Below, piece by piece: positions 1 through 8,254 of a stretch of DNA of 64,000 bases. Source of the DNA: a virus; IMG/VR virus record IMGVR_UViG_3300012988_000016, positions 1 through 64,000 of that record. One strand, given 5' to 3'. The notes beneath the pieces are model-generated. The model saw only the letters and a program-made list of their open reading frames with translations, had not been told where the DNA came from and searched no databases. Positions within the stretch are counted from its first letter, which is position 1. Every line of letters starts with the position of its first letter. The position numbers were made by a program, and so were the translations under genes.

Positions 1-1197
1 CAATACTTTCAGAAACGCAACGCCCTTTATGGGGATGATCATTCGATCAATCCTTCCCAGAAGCTGTTTCGAACCCGCCTCATGAATAGATTGAGGACTT
101 TGGACCCCGAGAAAGCTACCAAAGTTCAGCAACTATTAGGGCCATTGGAGCACAAGGAGTACAAGGCACTCCATAAGCGCTGGTCTTCTCAATACAGTGC
201 TTGGGCTAATCGTAAGACCAAGCATGAAGAGGCCCTGCAGGCCTACATGAAGAATCCTCAAGGTAAACCTCCAGGAGGATTCGTTGAGGAAGCCCCACCA
301 GAGCCAGAAAAACCAGTCACAGGTTCTCCAGAAGAGGGCCCCGATAAGGCCTCAGATATTTGGGACGATGCTTTTTCCCAGAATCAACATGAGGATGCCA
401 GTCACGAAGCTGTCAAACAGGCTAGTGTTTTTACTTATTCTAGAACCCATGTGATGGGATCTACCAGCAAAACGAGTGTCTATCATGGTGTCGACCCGTA
501 CGCCTATGGGGCACCAGACTATCCAGGTTGGATGCAGCCGCACCAAAGAGACTTGGGAGAGTCTGATTGGACAACCATCTTGGCTGAGGCCCGTCAATTC
601 TTAGGGTCCAGCTTGTTGGATGTGGCCGACCCGGGGGTTGACCCAGATGCTCAATTGAGAGCAGCTCTGGATCTGGCCATCTACTCAAGTCGTTACAACG
701 GTGCAGTGAATGCCACCCAATATGCCAATCTTTTGGCCAAGTTGGCGGGCAAGCCGCAACCCAGCACGACCCAAACCCTTTTGACCGTAACTGAGAAGAG
801 CGGGTCCTCGGACAGCACTTCTTCTTTTAACAACACATTGAGTGCCACCATTGGAGAAGTGACCCCCATGAAATCATCACGCACCGTTCGTGAATTCGCA
901 GCTAAGGTTGCAAAGTTTGATGCCAAGACCGCGTTTGAGATGACCGACTTCGCGGATCGTTTGGCGGAGCAAGAGCAACAAGACAAGGAACAGGAGCAGA
1001 AAACTGCTGGTGAGCTGCCCCCTTGGCTGAAGAAGGACGACGACAAGGAAGAGAAGAAAGACGACAAAGAGGAGAAGAAGGAAGCTGCCAAGTACGCCTC
1101 ACTCAAGGCTCTTGTGATCAAGACTGCTTCTGAGACTCCGGCCGCCGCTCGCGCCGCTTTCCGGCCACTACTCCAGGCTCTCAAGAACCTGGGCTGA
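1..1197 (+). CDS. Head-region protein, 5' end outside window (partial)
   Basis: The reading frame is open from base 1 to the TGA at 1195-1197, so the gene starts upstream of the window; the ATG at 82 is probably internal. At least 398 residues are present. I do not recognise a family. It is hydrophilic, with a Pro/Glu-rich stretch in its first half, a helical middle, and a Lys/Glu/Asp-rich run near the C-terminus followed by an Ala-rich helical end. Its place directly before small head genes and the prohead protease suggests a head protein. The C-terminal part of a portal is one possibility, because portal precedes protease and capsid genes in T4-like order, but no portal motif is visible. 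A CCCTTTTTACC element follows the stop. Confidence 0.8.
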   Translation, partial: QYFQKRNALYGDDHSINPSQKLFRTRLMNRLRTLDPEKATKVQQLLGPLEHKEYKALHKRWSSQYSAWANRKTKHEEALQAYMKNPQGKPPGGFVEEAPPEPEKPVTGSPEEGPDKASDIWDDAFSQNQHEDASHEAVKQASVFTYSRTHVMGSTSKTSVYHGVDPYAYGAPDYPGWMQPHQRDLGESDWTTILAEARQFLGSSLLDVADPGVDPDAQLRAALDLAIYSSRYNGAVNATQYANLLAKLAGKPQPSTTQTLLTVTEKSGSSDSTSSFNNTLSATIGEVTPMKSSRTVREFAAKVAKFDAKTAFEMTDFADRLAEQEQQDKEQEQKTAGELPPWLKKDDDKEEKKDDKEEKKEAAKYASLKALVIKTASETPAAARAAFRPLLQALKNLG

Positions 1198-1233
1198 ACC
1201 CTTTTTACCTAGAAGGACTTAGGAACCCCACAA

Positions 1234-1629
1234 ATGGCTAACAAACTTTCTGCAGAACAGTCAAAAAAGGCAAGCGAGATTCTCTCTGCTTTCGATCGCA
1301 TCGCTTCCGACATTCAAGCGAACTTCGCCTCTATGGGGTTGTCGTTCGACAATGCCAAGCAACTTGTCAACCACCTCGATAAGGTGGCGGATGAGGCAGA
1401 GGCTCACTTCTTCGGTCCAGAATCGATGGCTCGCCGTCAGGTGGTGGTCCTAAAGAGTGCCAAGGTGATTCAAAAGGATTCGGACGAATCTTACATGGAC
1501 ACCTTCAACAAGCCTATGGCGCCGCTCCAGACGGATGCTGATGAACCGTACATGAGTGCTTACGCCGACGATCAGTCGAGTGCCGTCAATAACGGTAAGT
1601 CGACAACGGGCCGTCCTCTCGCTCCCTGA
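1234..1629 (+). CDS. Small hypothetical head-region protein
   Basis: 131 residues, ATG start with an AGAAGGA ribosome-binding site. The N-terminal 60 residues look helical (a KASEILSAFDRIASDI-type amphipathic stretch). The C-terminal part carries a short internal duplication: DESYMDTFN and, about 25 residues later, DEPYMSAYA, each following an acidic residue. No family recognised. It sits between two head-region genes and ahead of the prohead protease, so a minor capsid or prohead-core role is plausible but is inferred from position only. Confidence 0.75.
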   Translation: MANKLSAEQSKKASEILSAFDRIASDIQANFASMGLSFDNAKQLVNHLDKVADEAEAHFFGPESMARRQVVVLKSAKVIQKDSDESYMDTFNKPMAPLQTDADEPYMSAYADDQSSAVNNGKSTTGRPLAP

Positions 1630-1655
1630 ACTAAGTTTTAGTAAGGGACGGGCAA

Positions 1656-2366
1656 GTGATCGATTACTGGAAATTGACCAAGGACTTCAAGCCTGGGGAC
1701 TTCGTACAGAAGTACATCCCCAGTCGAAGTGTCAGTCTATCGCCCTATGTGGGTCGCGTCACAGCGGTCCTACATGGGATCGGTTTTCTTGATGTCCAGT
1801 GGCCTTTTGACAATGAACGAGTCTCGCCTGAAGAGGTGGTGAAGGTCAACAAGGAATTCGCCGCCTACCTACCACCTAGTCTCAATTTCTCCTACTACCC
1901 TGGTTTGGAGCAAAAGAGAGAGGCTTCGAAGGGTCAATGGCGTTCAATCGAGCTGCCGGCTGGCTTCCATAAAGAGCTAGCTAGACTGTTCCACAAGGGT
2001 GCTCATGAGGTAAGGGCATATGACGAACTGTGGCATCGTTACGCCTCTTTCTCTGATGATACGGCTTTGAGGGACGAGGTGCAGAGATTTTATCGCTTTG
2101 CCTCCAACTCGGTAGACCTGTTCATCAGTGAGTTCGTCCGTAAGACGGCCACCTACTGGGCGGCTCAGAATCGTACCCACAGGGCCACCAGGGCTGAGGT
2201 TGATAACCGATGTCCCAATTGTCCTAGGTGCGGGACAGCGATGCGGAAAACCACCTATAAGATGTCTGAGGGACAGCGAACACGCTTGTTTGCTTGTCCC
2301 AAAGATTTGTACCTGATCAAGCAGGATGACATTCTTGGTCCAGGTGGGGAGCCTGTTGCATGGTGA
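1656..2366 (+). CDS. Zinc-ribbon protein with SH3-like N-terminus
   Basis: 236 residues with a GTG start and an AAGGGACGGG ribosome-binding site just upstream. The N-terminal 60 residues (FKPGDFV..., GRVTAVLHGIGFLDVQWP) read like a small SH3 or KOW-type beta barrel. The centre is helical. Near residue 186 there is a CPNCPRC cluster, with a further Cys about 25 residues later in FACPKD, consistent with a four-cysteine zinc ribbon. It overlaps the next gene by 7 bases, which suggests translational coupling. Function unknown; a head-assembly role is only suggested by location. Confidence 0.75.
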   Translation: MIDYWKLTKDFKPGDFVQKYIPSRSVSLSPYVGRVTAVLHGIGFLDVQWPFDNERVSPEEVVKVNKEFAAYLPPSLNFSYYPGLEQKREASKGQWRSIELPAGFHKELARLFHKGAHEVRAYDELWHRYASFSDDTALRDEVQRFYRFASNSVDLFISEFVRKTATYWAAQNRTHRATRAEVDNRCPNCPRCGTAMRKTTYKMSEGQRTRLFACPKDLYLIKQDDILGPGGEPVAW

Positions 2367-2746
2367 GATCAGCCAACATTCCAGGCACTGTCAAGAATTT
2401 CTTGACCATCCTAGTGGGCCGTCTCACTCGCTATGACAAACTTCTTCAGCAGAACGCCCTAAAGAAGGGTCGTCCAGACAACATCTATCGTCTTTCTCTT
2501 TGGCTGGGTGCCAAACAGGAAGCTGAGCAGTTGGTTCATTCCTATTTGAACGAATCAACTCCTGAGGCGCTAAATGCATTGAAGGCGGCCCTCATTAAGA
2601 AATTCCACGTGAACGATATGCCGCCTGTCAAGGCGGTAATCAAGATGATTGATGAGTTCATTGCGAGCGGTAAATCCCCCAAGTATGCCTCTGCCAATCG
2701 CCTTGTTGATCGATTCCTAGGTTTGCCTCTTTTCGAGGTGTTCTAA
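2360..2746 (+). CDS. Small helical hypothetical protein
   Basis: 128 residues. The ATG overlaps the end of the preceding gene, with a GTGGGGAG ribosome-binding site inside that gene. The protein is basic and mostly alpha-helical by eye, without membrane segments or cysteines. No family recognised. It ends three bases before the prohead protease start, so the two are probably translated together. Position between a zinc-ribbon protein and the protease makes a prohead-core or portal-vertex role possible, but nothing in the sequence proves it. Confidence 0.72.
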   Translation: MVRSANIPGTVKNFLTILVGRLTRYDKLLQQNALKKGRPDNIYRLSLWLGAKQEAEQLVHSYLNESTPEALNALKAALIKKFHVNDMPPVKAVIKMIDEFIASGKSPKYASANRLVDRFLGLPLFEVF

Positions 2747-2749
2747 GTC

Positions 2750-4297
2750 ATGGCCTTCTCCAAGTACGCCAATGCGGCAGTGGTTCAGCCCGTCGTAACG
2801 ATGTCGACATGGGACGATTTGCGTGCCAAGTCGATGGGCGGAGCTTTTGCCAAGACAGCCAGCTTGGAAGTGGTCCAGAAATACGACCCCAAAGAATATC
2901 TGCTTACACACTGTACCATCATCGCGTCTGTCGATACCGAGAACGGTCCTGGTCAGTTGGGACGTACGTTTGATAACGGTTTCCAGATCGATCGTCGTTA
3001 TCAAGACTACTACATCACTACCAAGACGGCACAGTATGTCAACAGCAATCAGGATAGCTGGGAACGTAACTTGTTGCTCGCAACGTTCCGCACCTTCATT
3101 GGTGGTCAGAATTACGTAGAACATTTGCAAATACCTGAGTTGTCTAAGGGACGCATCATTGATGCGGCGGCTCGTGATCTTGGAGACACGGTCTACGTAG
3201 ACATCTTGGTAGCAACGGAACTCAAGCATTCCCCTCTGATTGCGGCCATCAAGTCTCAGCAACTACAGACTCTAAGTATGGGTTGCACGGTCGCCCACAC
3301 AACCTGCACACAATGTGGGAATGTGGCGGAAGACGAGACCCAGCTCTGTCAACACATCAAATACTCCAAGGGCAATCAGTTCATTGATGCTCTGGGGAGG
3401 ACTCGTAAGATTGCCGAGCTGTGCGGCCATGTGACAGATCCTCGCTCGGTCAAGTTTATTGAGGCCAGTTGGGTCGCCAATCCTGCTTTCAAGGGGGCGG
3501 TGGTTCGCAACATCCTAACTCCAGATGAATTGGCCAAGGTTGGTAACAAGGTGCAAGTCGCCTTCTCGATGCCCACTCAGGTTCCGGACGCTTCTCAATT
3601 CGGAAAAGCGGCTCATCTGCAGACCAACGATATGAGGGTTGTGAGTCGTGTTCAGAACCCTGCCATTGCTCCTCGTACTAGGATTTCTCTATCGGATCCT
3701 TCGCATCCATCACAGGATCAAGAACAATTTGAAGGGGCTGATCAAGCGGCTCCGGCCAACCCTAAGAAAGATCAGCAACCCATAGATAAGGCAGTCGATA
3801 GCCTGGCTGATCTGATCAAAGAGAAGGCGTTGGAGAAGGTTCGAGGTGAGATGAATCAAAAAGATCTCCCCCCTCGTGCCGATTTGAAAGAAAATCAGAA
3901 CAACACTTTGCTGCGTGAAGCGGTCCAAAAGAGCTCCTCTTGGAAGCGTCTAGCAGAGGTGGTGTTGGCCCAAACACCCAATCCAGAGATGGCTCGCAAG
4001 GTCTTGACTGGCTTGTTGTTGTTCAAGAATGGCGGTTGGCAAGCCGTCAAAGAAGCTTCGTACTCAGGAACGGAAGTACTGGCAATCTCACGCTTTCTGG
4101 ACAACATCCAGGGAGTTAGGATTGCAGGCGAACATCGAATCTACCGCACCGTTTTGACTGTTGGCGGGATGTTGGCTTACGGAGATGCAGATAGCTACTT
4201 GGCGGCTTGTCGTCGAGCAGTTGGACGAGAACTGACCACATCAGAGACCGATGCCTTGATCACAAAAGGCAAACTTTTCGATCTCTCGAAATCGTAA
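2750..4297 (+). CDS. Prohead core protease (T4 gp21 / peptidase S78-like)
   Basis: 515 residues. It probably cleaves the scaffold and capsid precursors inside the prohead. The first 260 residues carry the family signs: a HLQIPELSKG block with the candidate catalytic His near residue 124, a VYVDILVAT strand followed by a helix, and LSMGC with the candidate nucleophile Ser near residue 175. A Cys/His cluster follows (CTQCG, then CQH), as seen in many T4-like prohead proteases, and then a SWVANPAF motif. Residues 260-515 form a long extension with an acidic/Lys-rich linker and a helical C-terminal domain, beyond the usual protease length. The next gene is a scaffold candidate and the capsid gene lies 2 kb downstream, which fits. 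No separate scaffold fusion can be proven. Confidence 0.85.
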   Translation: MAFSKYANAAVVQPVVTMSTWDDLRAKSMGGAFAKTASLEVVQKYDPKEYLLTHCTIIASVDTENGPGQLGRTFDNGFQIDRRYQDYYITTKTAQYVNSNQDSWERNLLLATFRTFIGGQNYVEHLQIPELSKGRIIDAAARDLGDTVYVDILVATELKHSPLIAAIKSQQLQTLSMGCTVAHTTCTQCGNVAEDETQLCQHIKYSKGNQFIDALGRTRKIAELCGHVTDPRSVKFIEASWVANPAFKGAVVRNILTPDELAKVGNKVQVAFSMPTQVPDASQFGKAAHLQTNDMRVVSRVQNPAIAPRTRISLSDPSHPSQDQEQFEGADQAAPANPKKDQQPIDKAVDSLADLIKEKALEKVRGEMNQKDLPPRADLKENQNNTLLREAVQKSSSWKRLAEVVLAQTPNPEMARKVLTGLLLFKNGGWQAVKEASYSGTEVLAISRFLDNIQGVRIAGEHRIYRTVLTVGGMLAYGDADSYLAACRRAVGRELTTSETDALITKGKLFDLSKS

Positions 4298-4343
4298 ATC
4301 TCTTTATACCCCACTACAAGGCATAGGAAAGGGTGATCCCGTC

Positions 4344-5570
4344 ATGCGCGAACGCACCACCTGGAATCGTGAAAAGATTGCACAGAACGTCAGAATTGCA
4401 GAAGACCCCCGTGCAATGAACCAAGACCATTTGAGCCAACAACCGGCAGCCGACAAGTATGAGATCGGTGGACCTTCGGATTTCGCCGAAGATGTTCATC
4501 CATCCAACACTACTTGGAAAGCTGAGTACAGCGGTGGTGAAGTCAAGCGCAACGAGATCGGAATGCCCGAACTACGTGGTGACACTTTCAACCATGCTGA
4601 GAAGACAGCTGCTGAACAGCAAGAAGAAGCTGCTGCGGAAGATGAGGTGCTGGAGAAGAAGGCCTCTCTCTGCATCAAGCTGGCCAAGCGCTGCCTGTCC
4701 AAGAAGGCTTCTGAGTCGATGATTGAAGATCAAGCTCTCGCATTCATGCATATGCCTGATGCAGCTTTGATCGAATCTGTCAATCGTCTGGCAGCCGAAG
4801 AGGAAGACGAAGAAGAGCAGAGCAAACAAGCTCAGCAACAGCAAGCTCAAGACTCGGAAGAGCAGAAGCAAGCTGGTCAGATTCCTGAGAACTTCAAGAA
4901 GAAGGATGAGAAGGAAGAGGGCCAGGAGCAGCAGGCTAAGCAAGCCCAGCAGCAAGCTCAGCAGGCTGACGAAGAGCAGCAAAAGCAGGCTCAGCAGCAG
5001 GCTAAGGATGATGCGGAAGAGCAGAAGAAGCAAGCTGCCTACCAGGCTTTCAAGGCCGCTTGTGATGCGATGGCCCAGACGGGCTTGCAGCAGGATCAGG
5101 TTATGTCGTTGTTCCAGCAAGCTCTGGGTCAAGGACAGCAGCAACAGGCTCCCGCTCAGGTTCAGCAGCAGTTGGGTGATGACCAATTGCTGGACCAGAT
5201 GCTCCAAGACGAGGTTGGTCAGCCAGTGTTGGCCAATAGCTTCAATGACATTGAGTTGGACGGTATCTCGATGGATGTTGGTGAGACTCACATCGCCGCT
5301 TCCGAGGATGAGGTTCTCAAGACCTTGTTTGCTTCCAATCAAGAAGTCATCGAAGCACAGCAAGCAAACGCAATCCTGACTGGTATTCCGGTTCAGGCTT
5401 CGACTGTGCACACAACCCGTACGGCCTCTAAGCGTACGATTGGCACTCAGCCCTCAGTTGGTGTGTCGGCAATCGGTAGCGGTGGAAACGCTGCTACGGG
5501 CGGAGATATCGACAAGTTGTCGAGCCTCTGGCAGTCGGCTCCAGACGTGAAGGGCATCTTCGGCATCTGA
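4344..5570 (+). CDS. Probable scaffold / prohead core protein, Gln/Glu-rich
   Basis: 408 residues, ATG start after an AGGAAAGGGTG ribosome-binding site. Residues about 90-240 are extremely rich in Gln, Glu, Ala and Lys (QQQQAQ, EEQKQA, KQAQQQ patterns) and should form long coiled-coil helices. The C-terminal 60 residues are Gly/Ser/Thr-rich and end in a hydrophobic SLWQ...GIFGI tail. Low-complexity charged helices, placed between prohead protease and capsid gene, are typical of scaffolding or internal core proteins removed on maturation. This is inference from composition and context; a permanent internal head protein is an alternative. The same composition produces a long spurious open frame on the opposite strand. 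Confidence 0.75.
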   Translation: MRERTTWNREKIAQNVRIAEDPRAMNQDHLSQQPAADKYEIGGPSDFAEDVHPSNTTWKAEYSGGEVKRNEIGMPELRGDTFNHAEKTAAEQQEEAAAEDEVLEKKASLCIKLAKRCLSKKASESMIEDQALAFMHMPDAALIESVNRLAAEEEDEEEQSKQAQQQQAQDSEEQKQAGQIPENFKKKDEKEEGQEQQAKQAQQQAQQADEEQQKQAQQQAKDDAEEQKKQAAYQAFKAACDAMAQTGLQQDQVMSLFQQALGQGQQQQAPAQVQQQLGDDQLLDQMLQDEVGQPVLANSFNDIELDGISMDVGETHIAASEDEVLKTLFASNQEVIEAQQANAILTGIPVQASTVHTTRTASKRTIGTQPSVGVSAIGSGGNAATGGDIDKLSSLWQSAPDVKGIFGI

Positions 5571-5651
5571 ATTGCTGAAGACCTAATACTCAATATCTAG
5601 ATGTAAATTTCGTCCCCCAGCAACAAAGCCCATTTTTAGGAGAATTTCAAT

Positions 5652-6269
5652 ATGCCTCTATCTCTCGGCCAAGGCTCGGGTGACTTCAGGGAAACTTCCG
5701 GCAGAGTGCAGATCTTCCACGTCGGTCAACGCAACAGCGTTGGCGTCTTGACGGCGGACGCTTTCACTCAAGCCAACCCCGTGAACGTCACTGCCGGTGC
5801 CAACAAAAGCACAACCCTCGCAGGTATCAGCAAACTAGGCGTCTTGGGCGCCAGCTTCGCATTCACTCGTCCAGACGCTGGTAACGGCTTTCACGGTGGT
5901 CCTGCCCAGGTAGGCGCAGCCTACGTGGTTGGCCAGAAGCCACTCGGCCTCTTCATCAACGATTCGTTGGGTAACGCCTTCGAAAACACCCCTGGTGTTG
6001 CCTCTGGTCGTGGCCCATACCTCTGCGGCTTCGGTACAGTCGGCGTTTCGCTCTGGGAAACCCAGAACCTAGCTTCAGGTAGCGCGGCTCTGACCTACGC
6101 TCCTGGCGATGCCCTCTATGCTTCGGCAAACGGGTTCATCACCAACGTGGCGGCTGACGCCTATGAAAAGTTCGGTGCCCTCAGCGCCAACACACCCACC
6201 ATCGTCGGCATCCTCAAGGTAGCCCCCGATGCGAACAACACGCTCTTGGTATTCGATCTCCGCATCTGA
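5652..6269 (+). CDS. Probable capsid decoration protein
   Basis: 205 residues, ATG start with a strong AGGAG site. The sequence is rich in Gly, Ala, Ser and beta-prone segments and lacks charged helices, as expected for a small head-surface protein. There is one conserved-looking PYLCGFGTVG stretch. It sits immediately before the major capsid gene, the usual place for decoration or stabilisation proteins, with a 47-base gap and its own ribosome-binding site. The two genes probably share a transcript ending at the terminator after the capsid gene. Assignment rests on size, composition and neighbours, not on a recognised motif. Confidence 0.72.
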   Translation: MPLSLGQGSGDFRETSGRVQIFHVGQRNSVGVLTADAFTQANPVNVTAGANKSTTLAGISKLGVLGASFAFTRPDAGNGFHGGPAQVGAAYVVGQKPLGLFINDSLGNAFENTPGVASGRGPYLCGFGTVGVSLWETQNLASGSAALTYAPGDALYASANGFITNVAADAYEKFGALSANTPTIVGILKVAPDANNTLLVFDLRI

Positions 6270-6316
6270 GCGGGAAACTAGGCCTCTAAGGGAATTCCCG
6301 TAAGGAAAACAAAGCT

Positions 6317-7198
6317 ATGCCTCAGCAAGTAAGCAACGAAGTCAAGCAGCAGATCATCTCCGAGTACATCAAGACCGCCGCCGGTCGTGCCAAGCTCGCA
6401 GCCTCGATGATCCAACCCTTGCGTCTCCGCCGTGACTACACGGCCGTTGGTCGCAAGACCTTCTTGGTAGAACAACTACCGGACGGCGCATTGCCAATCT
6501 ACGACAAGGATCCGGAAGTTACGGCTTTCGTGGTCGGCGAAGAAGGCTCGAACATCTTGGCTATCCAGAAGCCACGTCGTGTCATCTTCCCGTTGTTCGA
6601 GATCGCCTCGAACCCCGAAATACCGTTGACCCAGATCAAGGAGCGTCGTTTCGACCTCATTGAACGCAGCCAGGACCTCGCCAAGGCGCAGATTCAGGCC
6701 GCTGAAGATGAGCGCGTGTTCGCCGTCCTCGACAGCATCGCTGTCTCGGGCTTCGACACCCTCCCCGGCCAGACCAACCCGGATATCGCCGTGGTGGCCC
6801 CGATCTCGCCAAGCGTCCTCGCCGATGCTTTCGCGGAAATCGAACGCCACGACCTCCGTGTTGCTCGTATCTACATGAACGCCACCGACTACGCGGACAT
6901 CCGCAAGTTCGGTCGCGACATCCTGGATATCGAGTCGCAGGCCACCCTGCTCAAGACAGGTTTGCAGGCCACCCTCTGGGGTGCTCAGATCATCACGTCG
7001 CGTCTGGTTCCGGCCGGCTTCGTGTACGTCTGCGGCGAGCCAGAGAACTTCGGTCGCTTCCCCGTCCGCACGGAACTGACCGTGTTGTCGGCGGATGACC
7101 CGAAGGCCCGCACAATTGGTTTCAGCTGTTTTCAGAACGTCGGCATAGGCGCATTCAACCCGCGTGCTATGACCCGTTTGGTCGTCACCCGCATCTGA
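6317..7198 (+). CDS. Major capsid protein, HK97-fold type
   Basis: 293 residues, ATG start with an AAGGAAAAC site. The probable shell subunit. It starts with a helical arm (NEVKQQIISEYIKTAAGR), continues with an extended segment (PDGALPIYDKD), a long spine-type helix (RRFDLIERSQDLAKAQIQAAEDERVF broken by turns) and an A-domain pattern VARIYMNATDYADIRKFG followed by strands in TLWGAQIITSRLVPAG. That order is typical of HK97-fold capsid proteins from large myoviruses. No long cleavable N-terminal delta domain is evident, which fits a separate scaffold gene upstream. A strong intrinsic terminator follows directly, as expected for a highly expressed gene. Confidence 0.85.
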   Translation: MPQQVSNEVKQQIISEYIKTAAGRAKLAASMIQPLRLRRDYTAVGRKTFLVEQLPDGALPIYDKDPEVTAFVVGEEGSNILAIQKPRRVIFPLFEIASNPEIPLTQIKERRFDLIERSQDLAKAQIQAAEDERVFAVLDSIAVSGFDTLPGQTNPDIAVVAPISPSVLADAFAEIERHDLRVARIYMNATDYADIRKFGRDILDIESQATLLKTGLQATLWGAQIITSRLVPAGFVYVCGEPENFGRFPVRTELTVLSADDPKARTIGFSCFQNVGIGAFNPRAMTRLVVTRI

Positions 7199-7224
7199 AC
7201 CCAATAAGCCTAACGGCTTGATCG

Positions 7225-7262
7225 AAAACGCCTCCAGGGTTATCTCTGGGGGCGTTTTTCTT
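7225..7262 (+). terminator. Intrinsic terminator after capsid gene
   Basis: An 11-bp stem (7227-7237 pairing with 7246-7256, one G-T wobble) with an eight-base loop is followed by a T-rich run. Four A residues precede the stem, so it could also work for transcripts from the other strand. It separates the capsid genes from the homing endonuclease. Confidence 0.85.
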
Positions 7263-7281
7263 TGGAGCTTAAGTCACCGTT

Positions 7282-8229
7282 ATGCTACGATGTGAGATCA
7301 TGAGATCTATATCGTGCCCAGTCGCCCCTGAAGAACTACGTAGCTGGTATCTAGTCGAGAAACTCACAGACGATCAAATAGCTGATCGTTTAGGAGCCCC
7401 TACAACAGTCAAACGAGTCAGATCTTGGCGTCGCCGATTTGGTATTGAGACCATTTGTCGCACAGAAAGGCATCTTATTGTGCCAATCGAAGGTCGACTA
7501 CGATCGGTGCTTGTCGGCTCAATGTTAGGGGATGGTCGAATCTCAAAAAGCTTGAATGTAGCTCGATACTGTGAGCTTCACTCTGAAGCTCAGAAATCAT
7601 ACTTGGATTGGAAAGTCCAGGAATGGGGACCTTGGGTAAAGACTGAGCCTCTATACATCTCCAGAGACTTTCCAGCTTGGCGTTTCGAAACTGTCTCCCA
7701 CACTCAGCTTCTCTCCTGGCATGCCCTGTTCTATCCCAATCCTGGGCCAAAACAGCTGCAACCAGAAGTAGTTGATTTGGTGGATTACTTGGCTCTAGCA
7801 ATATGGTTCATGGATGACGGTTCTTCTGGCTGGTGGCCACGCATCACGTTTGGTATGCAGCCGTCAAGTCATGCAATAGCATTGACCATCTTCGAGAGAC
7901 TTGGATTCAAGCCTCGTTGGGAGGTGTGTGATGGTAACACAGGTAACTTCCACTTTGAGGGTGAAGATCAGGCGGAACGTTTCATCGCCCTGATTACGCC
8001 CCATATGCCAGAGTGTATGCACTACAAGTTGTCGTTTGGATTCCAGGGGCCTCAGTACCAACTACGCAAAAAACTCACATTTGAACGCCTTAAGGAGCTG
8101 GTCGATTGCGGCACTCCAATCAAACGCATGGCGAAGATTCTGGATGAAGCACCCACAACGGTGACAAGGCATCTCGAACGCCTAGGTATCGAACATCCCA
8201 GAACCATAGGCAGACCGCCCAGCAAATGA
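7282..8229 (+). CDS. LAGLIDADG homing endonuclease with terminal HTH domains
   Basis: 315 residues. Two LAGLIDADG helices are visible: LVGSMLGDG near residue 80 and LAIWFMDDG near residue 172, each ending in the metal-binding acidic residue. The N-terminus (DDQIADRLGAPTTVKRVRSWRRRFGIE) and the C-terminus (IKRMAKILDEAPTTVTRHLERLGIE) both look like small helix-turn-helix DNA-binding units. It is probably a free-standing homing endonuclease that cuts alleles lacking the insertion and spreads by repair. It follows the capsid terminator and has only a weak ribosome-binding site; ATG at 7300 is an alternative start. Neighbouring genes are intact, so it is not inside an intron or intein here. Confidence 0.88.
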   Translation: MLRCEIMRSISCPVAPEELRSWYLVEKLTDDQIADRLGAPTTVKRVRSWRRRFGIETICRTERHLIVPIEGRLRSVLVGSMLGDGRISKSLNVARYCELHSEAQKSYLDWKVQEWGPWVKTEPLYISRDFPAWRFETVSHTQLLSWHALFYPNPGPKQLQPEVVDLVDYLALAIWFMDDGSSGWWPRITFGMQPSSHAIALTIFERLGFKPRWEVCDGNTGNFHFEGEDQAERFIALITPHMPECMHYKLSFGFQGPQYQLRKKLTFERLKELVDCGTPIKRMAKILDEAPTTVTRHLERLGIEHPRTIGRPPSK

Positions 8230-8254
8230 CCCTTTTATGCCTCAACTTAGGGGC

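Noticed and set aside
4572-5411. Long open frame (279 codons) on the minus strand, Leu/Ser-rich
   Set aside because: It is the antisense of the Gln/Glu-rich coding region; CAG/GAG-type codons read backwards as Leu/Ser without stops. No ribosome-binding site and no strand switch elsewhere.
5571-5651. Sigma-70 promoter before the decoration gene
   Set aside because: The best -35/-10 pair (TTGCTG, TATCTA) matches only half of each consensus, too weak to list.
6476-7204. 242-codon open frame on the minus strand over the capsid gene
   Set aside because: Shadow of the capsid coding sequence, which has a clear plus-strand start, fold pattern and terminator.
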